This document shows, in pieces, positions 1 through 4,951 of a stretch of 6,972 nt of DNA (positions are counted from its first letter, which is position 1; each line of letters begins with the position of its first letter). Made by a program: the position numbers and the translations under genes. Origin of the DNA: Flavobacteriales bacterium (GTDB lineage: Bacteria > Bacteroidota > Bacteroidia > Flavobacteriales_D > Crocinitomicaceae); contig CANHBA010000118.1 in assembly GCA_947458985.1 (NCBI GenBank), forward strand, positions 1 through 6,972. Direction: 5' to 3'. A model generated the notes under the pieces. That model made no database searches. It saw only the letters and a list, made by a program, of their open reading frames with translations, and was not told where the DNA came from.

Positions 1-8
1 ATACACCT

Positions 9-1625
9 ATGTTTGGTTCAAAACATCCAAAAGCGCTCCCCTTTCTTTTTTTATCAGAAATGTGGGAGCGTTTCGGTTATTACCTCATGATTGGTATTTT
101 CACGCTGTATCTCAAAGATACAGAACGTGGATTTGGCCTCAATGAAGCACAAGCTAGCGACCTTTATGGTACGTTCATCGCGCTCGTCTTTCTGACACCT
201 TTTATCGGTGGCTTACTGGCTGACCGCGTATTGGGCTACCGCAAATCCATCATTATTGGAGGTATTTTAATGGGCTTGGGTTACATCCTGATGTCCGTCA
301 AAGACCTCAATTTTCTTTATCTAGCCATGACACTGATCATCTTGGGGAACGGTTTTTTCAAGCCCAACATCTCTACCCTTCTGGGCAACGTATACAATGA
401 AGAATCGTACAAAGCGCGTAAAGATGCTGGCTACAACATCTTCTACATGGGGATCAATATCGGTGCGTTTGTCTGTAATTTCTTTGGGGCTGCCCTTTAT
501 AACATGTACGGTTGGTACGCTGCTTTTTGGGCAGCTGGCGTCGGGATGTTCATTGGCGTATTGGTTTTTATCATCGGGACCAAGCACTACAAACACGCAG
601 ATCAAATCAAACCGATTGGAGAGACAGACATGCCTTTGCTTAAAATCTTAGGCACTATTCTTTTGCCTGCTGTTGTTTTCGGACTCATTCCCCTGACTTT
701 TGAAACACCTTTGGTTGGTTCTAAATCTACTGACGCCTTTCTTTTTGGCTGTATTCCTGTTGTTTTCTTTTACATTCACCTCTACCGCAAATCACCAGCT
801 TCTGAAAAGCCACAAATTGGTGCTATGCTTTCTATTTTTGCAGTGGTCATTGCGTTTTGGGCTATTTTCAAGCAGAATGGTTCTACCATGAACACCTGGG
901 CCATGAATTACACTGACCGCGAGGTACCAGCTGTAGTGCAACCTCTCACCACCAGCCTCAAACTTTCAGAGGAAATTACTTACTCAAAAGACAGCGTTCC
1001 TTTTATCGACAAACAATTTCGAGTCATCGAGAAAGATAAAAAAGTAATCGCATATCCTACTTACTTTAACAATCAAGCGGCGGAAGATTTACCAAAAGAA
1101 GGCGCCACCATCCGCGTATTCAACACCAATTTATTTCAGAGCGTGAATCCTTTTTGGGTCATTGCACTCACACCACTTGTAGTTGCCTTTTTTGCCTTCT
1201 TGAACCGAAAAGGAAAGGAACCCTCAACACCTACAAAAATTGCTTTTGGCCTCCTGATTTCGGCGCTTTCCTGCTTGGTCATGGTCGGCGCGGTTTATGC
1301 CTCCAACAACGGTGCTGATAAATCTTCGGCGTGGTGGTTCATTAGTTCGTATGCTGTTATTACCATTGGAGAACTATTCCTCAGCCCAATGGGCTTGTCT
1401 TTGGTTTCTAAATTGAGCCCAGCGCGCCTCACCTCTTTGATGATGGGTGGTTGGTTCTTAGCGACTTCTATAGGAAATAAACTTTCAGGTGTACTCAGCT
1501 CCATGTGGGATGGCTATGAACAAAAAGCCAACTTTTTCTATCTGAACTTCGTCTTATTAGGTTTGGCTGCGCTTTTACTTTTCGGGATGTTACGCAAGCT
1601 CAATAAGGTTTTTAGCCAGTACTAA
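9..1625 (+). CDS. Proton-coupled oligopeptide transporter (POT/PTR2 family, MFS)
   Basis: Inner-membrane symporter of the major facilitator superfamily, predicted to import di- and tripeptides with protons. Family signatures are visible: the TM1 ExxER motif (E17, E20, R21, followed by Y24 and Y25), the TM2-TM3 GGLLAD...GYRKS motif near 67-80, the PTR2 signature FYMGINIGAF at 145-154, and the TM10 motif ELFLSPMG at 455-462. Hydrophobic segments fit 12 core helices plus two extra helices (about 210-230 and 245-258) between the N- and C-lobes, as in bacterial POTs. Two oddities: TM7 reads FWAIFKQNG with K288 where many POTs have Glu or Asp, and a polar segment of about 80 residues (297-378) lies between TM7 and TM8 on the predicted periplasmic side. 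Only 8 bases precede the ATG, so the promoter is outside the window and a more upstream start cannot be excluded, although MFGSKHPKALPFLF is a normal-looking N-terminus. Family assignment is firm; substrate is inferred. Confidence 0.95.
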   Translation: MFGSKHPKALPFLFLSEMWERFGYYLMIGIFTLYLKDTERGFGLNEAQASDLYGTFIALVFLTPFIGGLLADRVLGYRKSIIIGGILMGLGYILMSVKDLNFLYLAMTLIILGNGFFKPNISTLLGNVYNEESYKARKDAGYNIFYMGINIGAFVCNFFGAALYNMYGWYAAFWAAGVGMFIGVLVFIIGTKHYKHADQIKPIGETDMPLLKILGTILLPAVVFGLIPLTFETPLVGSKSTDAFLFGCIPVVFFYIHLYRKSPASEKPQIGAMLSIFAVVIAFWAIFKQNGSTMNTWAMNYTDREVPAVVQPLTTSLKLSEEITYSKDSVPFIDKQFRVIEKDKKVIAYPTYFNNQAAEDLPKEGATIRVFNTNLFQSVNPFWVIALTPLVVAFFAFLNRKGKEPSTPTKIAFGLLISALSCLVMVGAVYASNNGADKSSAWWFISSYAVITIGELFLSPMGLSLVSKLSPARLTSLMMGGWFLATSIGNKLSGVLSSMWDGYEQKANFFYLNFVLLGLAALLLFGMLRKLNKVFSQY

Positions 1626-2188
1626 CCAATTCTCTTCTGCACCAAACCAGCCACCTTCTGATAAAAATGTTGGGGTTGGTAGGTGCGCCATTCGATTTCT
1701 TCTAGCTCGCCGCCCATTACAAAATAATGGTCTATGCCTACTTGTTCAAATTCGCGGATGACGTGGTCGTGAAAGTTGATCATGGCAATCCAGCCGTCCT
1801 CGACGTCGTCGAACCATTCTTCATAATAGCAGTCGTCGGAATGATGAAAATTGAGCACGTTTTCGCCAATCAGGATAAACGCCGTAATGCCTGAATCGAT
1901 GAGAACATCAATGACATCGCGCTTGAGAATCATGATGTCGTTTTCAATGGCGTCGTTCCATTCACCAATGAGCTCAATGATGGCGTATTGCTCGTCGTAG
2001 TCTACAAAAAGGATCTTTAAAAAGAGCGTTGGCGAACCGAATTCATCCCATTGCGGATGGATATAAAAGTTGTAAACGGTATTGCTAAATGCAAATTCGC
2101 TGTACTCGCGGCCGTAAAAAGGAGAGTTTGGGTCTTCATCGGCGATGTAGTAGCCGCGCCAATTGTAAAAGGGTTCAACGAAATGCAT
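1622..2188 (-). CDS. Uncharacterised acidic 188-residue protein, probably conserved in Bacteroidota
   Basis: I do not recognise a functional family. The composition resembles conserved hypothetical proteins of Bacteroidota, but that is memory of style, not a search result. The protein is soluble-looking, with no signal peptide or membrane helix. It is rich in Trp, Tyr, Phe and His, and Asp plus Glu far outnumber Lys plus Arg. The N-terminal half holds an aromatic stretch (YNFYIHPQWDEFG, 39-51) and hydrophobic strands (FLKILFVDY, about 56-64; AIIELIGEW, 69-77). The middle holds FILIGENVLNFH (about 104-115), then an acidic aromatic cluster DDCYYEEWFDDVEDGW. The ATG follows a TAATTTTG box by 4 bases, and the TAA of that box is an in-frame stop, so no start further upstream is possible. 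It is divergent from trmB and overlaps the peptide-transporter stop codon. Alternating strands and helices suggest a small alpha/beta fold, which is inference only. Confidence 0.85.
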   Translation of the reverse strand: MHFVEPFYNWRGYYIADEDPNSPFYGREYSEFAFSNTVYNFYIHPQWDEFGSPTLFLKILFVDYDEQYAIIELIGEWNDAIENDIMILKRDVIDVLIDSGITAFILIGENVLNFHHSDDCYYEEWFDDVEDGWIAMINFHDHVIREFEQVGIDHYFVMGGELEEIEWRTYQPQHFYQKVAGLVQKRIG

Positions 2189-2192
2189 GGCG

Positions 2193-2200
2193 CAAAATTA
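2193..2200 (-). promoter_or_regulatory. Bacteroidota -7 promoter box (TAATTTTG) for the 188-residue protein gene
   Basis: Read on the minus strand, TAATTTTG matches the TAnnTTTG consensus of the Bacteroidota primary sigma factor. It is followed by CGCC and then the ATG at 2188. The usual spacing puts the transcription start at or next to the A of the ATG, giving a leaderless mRNA. I see no good -33 TTTG element at the expected distance, so the call rests on the box and its position. Confidence 0.7.
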
Positions 2201-2212
2201 CAAGGAATCTCT

Positions 2213-2220
2213 TAACTTTG
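2213..2220 (+). promoter_or_regulatory. Bacteroidota -7 promoter box (TAACTTTG) for trmB
   Basis: TAACTTTG matches TAnnTTTG and is followed by CCGC and the GTG start at 2225, the same 4-base spacing as the divergent gene. Its TAA (2213-2215) is in frame with trmB and closes off any earlier start. Only 12 bases separate it from the opposite-strand box at 2193-2200. No clear -33 TTTG is visible upstream. Confidence 0.7.
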
Positions 2221-2224
2221 CCGC

Positions 2225-2896
2225 GTGGGAAAAGATAAGTTAAAACGCTTTGCAGCGATCAAGACATTCGCAAATGTATTGGAGCCCGTCATGGGAGAAC
2301 CATTTGCAACTAAAGGAAATTGGAGAAGCTCCGTTTTTGGCAACAACAACCCGATCATTCTAGAACTCGGTTGTGGCAAAGGTGAATATGCCGTGGGCAT
2401 GGGCCGTCAATTCCCCGAGCAAAACTTCATTGGCGTAGACCTCAAAGGCAACCGCATCTATATCGGTGCCAAAGAAGCACTCGAAACCAACCTCAACAAC
2501 GTTGCCTTTTTGCGCACCCGCATCGATTTTATTTTAGATTATTTCGAAGAAGGCGAAATCGATGAAATTTGGCTCACGTTTTCCGATCCACAACCCCAAA
2601 AAGCCCGCAAGAGGCTGTCTTCGCCCATTTTTACGGCGCGCTATAAAAAGATTTTAAAGCCCGGTGGCATTATTCACATGAAAACCGACTCCGATGTCTT
2701 GTTCGATTACACCCTCGAGCAAATAGAAGAACACGGCCATCAAATGCTAGAGTGTTACCCCGACCTCTATGCCAATATGCCTGCCGATTTAGATCCTCAA
2801 ACCAGAGAGATCTTCCATATCAAAACCTACTATGAAGAATTCTTCCGTAAGCGCGGGCACGTCATTAAGTATTGTAAGTTTAAACTGGCTGAGTAA
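2225..2896 (+). CDS. trmB: tRNA (guanine-N7-)-methyltransferase TrmB
   Basis: Cytoplasmic SAM-dependent enzyme that methylates N7 of G46 in the tRNA variable loop. The protein has 223 residues, normal for bacterial TrmB. A Rossmann-like methyltransferase core is visible: the SAM-binding loop ILELGCGKGEY (45-55), the second acidic strand end GVDLKGNRIYIGAKEA (70-85), and the hallmark TFSDPQPQKARKRL (118-131), which corresponds to the family's F-P-D-P-W-x-K-x-R-H-x-K-R region. Ser120 replaces the usual Pro. The C-terminal segment TYYEEFFRKRGHVIKY (201-216) fits the family's end. The start is GTG at 2225: an in-frame TAA at 2213 excludes anything upstream, and GKDKLKRFA is the expected N-terminus. 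A -7 box ends 4 bases before the GTG, so the mRNA may be leaderless. The gene converges on the glycosyltransferase gene with 35 bases between stop codons. Confidence 0.96.
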   Translation: MGKDKLKRFAAIKTFANVLEPVMGEPFATKGNWRSSVFGNNNPIILELGCGKGEYAVGMGRQFPEQNFIGVDLKGNRIYIGAKEALETNLNNVAFLRTRIDFILDYFEEGEIDEIWLTFSDPQPQKARKRLSSPIFTARYKKILKPGGIIHMKTDSDVLFDYTLEQIEEHGHQMLECYPDLYANMPADLDPQTREIFHIKTYYEEFFRKRGHVIKYCKFKLAE

Positions 2897-2931
2897 AGCC
2901 TTTTATCGTAAAGATATTTTTTTGGTGTTTG

Positions 2932-3801
2932 CTACCTAATGAGCGTATAGTTGGCATAATTGGTATCGATACCAATTAGTTTGAGCCAATTCTTCACTCT
3001 ATTTTTTAGTGTCCTTTTGCGTCTTGTGATATCCATCTGAAAAGTCCAGTTGCGCGCCGCAATTCTCGGTGCAATCCACTGCGGGTGTGTACCTTCAAAA
3101 CGGGCGAGCTCATGGATGTGGTCTTCGTAGTCAAAAGCAGCAGCCACCTTGATGTTTTTCTCGAGCCAAGCATCGTCGTGCCAAAGCTTGTGAAAGCTCT
3201 CTTGTTTGCGCTGCATGGCTTGCGGGTCCTTGACCCAACCGTAATGAAACACGCGTGCGTTGGCAGGTGCCACTTTGAGTTTCTGATCTGGGGTTTTGCG
3301 AAAACCTTGCGCATCGCGAAAAGAGTAAATACCTCTTCCGGGCTTCACAATTCTTATTTCTTTTTTGTACCAATTGTTAGAAACGCCAATGTAATCGTAG
3401 GAGCCATAAAAATGGAGGTAATCAAACAACAAACCATCTACGTCTTGATCGTGCTGAAAACGGGTCATTGCTTTTAAAATTTCCGGATGATCGGCTTCGT
3501 GCATGACTTCATCACCTTGGATGTAAATGGCCCAGTCTGCCTCAGGATTGATAGCGGCCAGCGCTTTGTCGGTCTCAACTGCAAGCACGCGGCCATTTTC
3601 ACGGAGTGTGTCGTCCCAGGTGGTTTGGATGATCCGTACTTTGGGATCGATATTTTGGATCAGGGCTAGGGTGTCGTCGGTAGAATTGCCCACCGCCACC
3701 ACTACTTCGTCGCAGAGTGGTAAAATCGATTGGACGGCTGCAACAATCGGATAATCGAGTAAGACGGCGTTTCGAATGAATGTAAAACCGCTGACCTTCA
3801 A
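2932..3801 (-). CDS. Glycosyltransferase, GT2-like (GT-A fold)
   Basis: Predicted sugar transferase of 289 residues; donor and acceptor are unknown. The N-terminus KVSGFTFIRNAVLLDYPI begins a GT-A type fold. CDEVVVAVGNSTDDTLALI (30-48) matches the first nucleotide-sugar-binding region, and DWAIYIQGDEVMHE (89-102) occupies the place of the metal-binding DxD, here as GDE. Conserved-looking segments FDYLHFYGSYDYI (126-138) and FHYGWVKDP (185-193) follow. The C-terminus is basic (RRKRTLKNRVKNW, 260-272), which could aid membrane association. There are no transmembrane helices, so it is probably cytosolic and may act on surface glycans. The start is TTG at 3801, one base after the gatC stop: an in-frame TAG lies four codons upstream at 3811-3813, and the first in-frame ATG after it comes only at residue 100. 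Absence of its own -7 box and the tight spacing imply co-transcription and translational coupling with gatC. Confidence 0.85.
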   Translation of the reverse strand: MKVSGFTFIRNAVLLDYPIVAAVQSILPLCDEVVVAVGNSTDDTLALIQNIDPKVRIIQTTWDDTLRENGRVLAVETDKALAAINPEADWAIYIQGDEVMHEADHPEILKAMTRFQHDQDVDGLLFDYLHFYGSYDYIGVSNNWYKKEIRIVKPGRGIYSFRDAQGFRKTPDQKLKVAPANARVFHYGWVKDPQAMQRKQESFHKLWHDDAWLEKNIKVAAAFDYEDHIHELARFEGTHPQWIAPRIAARNWTFQMDITRRKRTLKNRVKNWLKLIGIDTNYANYTLIR

Positions 3802-3802
3802 T

Positions 3803-4093
3803 TTATTTGTCTAGGACTTTAGGGATTCTGAAATAATCTGAATCTTTTTTAGGGGCATTGCGCAGGGCGTCTTCGTGGCTAATGCTTTGCTCGACTTCGT
3901 CGTTGCGCAGTCGGTTGACCTCTTCTGACATAAAAATGAGGGGTTCTACACCTGTGGTGTCGAGTTCAGAAAGTTTGTCGACAAATGCGATCATGCGTTG
4001 CATGTCTTGGCGAATGGCATCTTTTTGAGCGCCAACAAAAGACAATTTGGAGAGGTGTGCGATGTGATCGATAAGGGCTTCATTGACTTCCAT
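3803..4093 (-). CDS. gatC: Asp-tRNA(Asn)/Glu-tRNA(Gln) amidotransferase subunit C (GatC)
   Basis: Small subunit of the GatCAB amidotransferase, which converts Glu-tRNA(Gln) or Asp-tRNA(Asn) to the amidated form; GatC wraps around GatA and stabilises its contact with GatB. The 96-residue length is typical. Family traits are visible: the N-terminal helix IDHIAHLSKLSF (8-19), a long helix leading to VDKLSELDTTGVEPL (38-52), the acidic linker SEEVNRLRNDEV, and the C-terminal NAPKKDSDYFRIPKVLD (79-95), which matches the family's conserved A-P...F-x-V-P-K-V-L tail. The ATG lies 4 bases after a TAATTTTG box whose TAA is also the stop codon of the upstream acyltransferase. gatA and gatB are not in this window, so the complex must be completed from elsewhere in the genome. 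It is followed one base later by the glycosyltransferase. Confidence 0.93.
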   Translation of the reverse strand: MEVNEALIDHIAHLSKLSFVGAQKDAIRQDMQRMIAFVDKLSELDTTGVEPLIFMSEEVNRLRNDEVEQSISHEDALRNAPKKDSDYFRIPKVLDK

Positions 4094-4097
4094 AAGA

Positions 4098-4105
4098 CAA
4101 AATTA
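4098..4105 (-). promoter_or_regulatory. Bacteroidota -7 promoter box (TAATTTTG) for gatC, overlapping the upstream stop codon
   Basis: Minus-strand TAATTTTG followed by TCTT and the gatC ATG at 4093, again 4 bases. The first three bases (4105-4103) are the TAA stop of the acyltransferase gene. gatC and the downstream glycosyltransferase could thus have their own promoter in addition to read-through from the acyltransferase. A -33 TTTG is not evident. The region is AT-rich, so chance occurrence is somewhat more likely here than at the other boxes. Confidence 0.55.
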
Positions 4106-4870
4106 CAATTTTTTAAACAGTTCTGGATGCGCTTCGCGAATGGGCGTTTCAATTAAATCAAAACATTTAGCGCTGATTTCTTCTATGCTAGAAGCAGCTA
4201 CTTCTTCTACGGAGATGTAAGGATGAATATGTACTTCCACTACACCCGGATGCGCTGGACCTAATATTTGGGTGGGGTCAGAAAACAAATGAAAGTTTTG
4301 GGTGAAGGTGAGTGGCAAAACCGGGACATTCAGATTTTTGGCCAAGCGAAATGCGCCGTTTTTGAAGGGAATCATTTGTGGGATGTGCTCTTCTGGTATG
4401 GTGCCCTCCGGAAAAATAACGATAGACCAGCCATCTTCCATGGCTTTTTTGGCCTGAACTAATGCTTGGCCTGCTTTTGATTTGTTTTTGCGGTATACCG
4501 GAATATTGAGCGCTTTGAAGTAGGTGCGTACAATTGGGTATTTGAGGATTTCGGCCTTCCCTAAAAATGCAAAAGGATGCTGCGGCAAAATGGAAGGCAA
4601 TAGAAAGATGTCGAGGTAAGAAGAATGGTTGGAAACGATGATAAACGGCGCTTTTGGCAAGGGTGAATTGAGCTTGATGCGCACTGGATAAAGGCAAAAA
4701 ATACGCAATAACCAACTCCAGAGTATAAAAATCTGAAAGCCGTGTTTGCGCCAAGTAGACTTGAGTTGCAAGACCCAAAAGAGCGGGTAAAACAACAGCG
4801 CGAAAATAAAAAAGACAAGGGCTATGTATAGCTTCCAAATGAGACCGAACACACCAAAGATTTTCTGCAT
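4103..4870 (-). CDS. Lysophospholipid acyltransferase, PlsC (1-acyl-sn-glycerol-3-phosphate acyltransferase) family
   Basis: Membrane-bound acyltransferase of 255 residues, predicted to transfer a fatty acyl group to lysophosphatidic acid or a related lysolipid in membrane lipid synthesis. All four family blocks are visible: block I NHSSYLD with catalytic His82 and Asp87; block II around KAEILKYPIVRTYFKALNIPVYR (105-127); block III FPEGT (153-157); block IV VPVLPLTF (182-189). Two hydrophobic segments at about 10-33 and 45-62 anchor the N-terminus. FPEGT is followed by Ile-Pro rather than the common Arg-Ser, a modest deviation. The ATG follows TAACTTTG by 4 bases and an in-frame TAA (4882-4880) blocks earlier starts. 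Its stop lies 9 bases before gatC, with the same reading frame, so the two form a probable operon. Whether it is the main PlsC or a paralogue acting on other lysolipids or ornithine lipids cannot be told from sequence alone. Confidence 0.9.
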   Translation of the reverse strand: MQKIFGVFGLIWKLYIALVFFIFALLFYPLFWVLQLKSTWRKHGFQIFILWSWLLRIFCLYPVRIKLNSPLPKAPFIIVSNHSSYLDIFLLPSILPQHPFAFLGKAEILKYPIVRTYFKALNIPVYRKNKSKAGQALVQAKKAMEDGWSIVIFPEGTIPEEHIPQMIPFKNGAFRLAKNLNVPVLPLTFTQNFHLFSDPTQILGPAHPGVVEVHIHPYISVEEVAASSIEEISAKCFDLIETPIREAHPELFKKL

Positions 4871-4874
4871 GCTT

Positions 4875-4882
4875 CAAAGTTA
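4875..4882 (-). promoter_or_regulatory. Bacteroidota -7 promoter box (TAACTTTG) for the acyltransferase-gatC-glycosyltransferase cluster
   Basis: Minus-strand TAACTTTG followed by AAGC and the ATG at 4870, the same 4-base arrangement seen at three other starts in the window. A TTG at 4900-4898 on the same strand lies 15 bases upstream of the box, closer than the usual spacing of about 19-20, so it is only a weak -33 candidate. Predicted transcription starts at the ATG. Confidence 0.68.
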
Positions 4883-4917
4883 GCAATTACAAGAGAGCAA
4901 CAGCCACTCAAAAACGC

Positions 4918-4946
4918 TTCAAAATGACTAATTTTGAACAAAATTA
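4918..4946. promoter_or_regulatory. Overlapping inverted repeats at the trpS promoter (possible operator or bidirectional promoter)
   Basis: Two perfect 8-base inverted repeats share a central arm. The first is TTCAAAAT (4918-4925), a 5-base spacer, then ATTTTGAA (4931-4938). The second is TAATTTTG (4929-4936), a 2-base spacer, then CAAAATTA (4939-4946). The right arm of the second repeat is itself a TAATTTTG box on the minus strand. The symmetry could bind a dimeric repressor, or allow polymerase to start in both directions. It covers the predicted core promoter and transcription start of trpS, so it would act mainly as DNA, not as an RNA hairpin. AT-rich composition makes some symmetry expected by chance. 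Confidence 0.4.
4929..4936 (+). promoter_or_regulatory. Bacteroidota -7 promoter box (TAATTTTG) for trpS
   Basis: TAATTTTG matches TAnnTTTG. The predicted transcription start is near 4941, giving a short AT-rich leader of about 11 bases before the ATG at 4952, unlike the leaderless spacing of the neighbours. The TTG at 4934-4936, which would extend the trpS frame by six residues, lies inside this box, so it would not be in the mRNA. No -33 TTTG is evident in 4900-4915. Confidence 0.62.
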
Positions 4947-4951
4947 TCGCA

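Noticed and set aside
321..605. Antisense frame inside the peptide transporter gene, and similar short frames at 397-651, 3085-3477 and 5009-5275
   Set aside because: All lie wholly inside well-supported genes and show no protein family features.
2904..2923. Possible trmB terminator: TATC-GTAAA-GATA hairpin followed by seven T's
   Set aside because: The stem is only 4 A/T-rich base pairs, too weak for a convincing intrinsic terminator; the T-run alone is not enough in AT-rich intergenic DNA.
4278..4886. Minus-strand open frame of 202 codons overlapping the acyltransferase gene in another frame
   Set aside because: The PlsC frame carries all catalytic blocks; this frame is low-complexity shadow sequence and has no promoter or family match.
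4871..4925. Direct repeat GCTTCAAA (4871-4878 and 4916-4923) flanking the trpS-acyltransferase intergenic region
   Set aside because: Only 8 bases and partly explained by the promoter box on one side and AT-rich sequence on the other; not distinguishable from chance.
4934..4951. Six-residue N-terminal extension of TrpRS from a TTG start
   Set aside because: The TTG is part of the predicted -7 promoter box, the extra residues are not typical of TrpRS, and an ATG giving the normal N-terminus follows.
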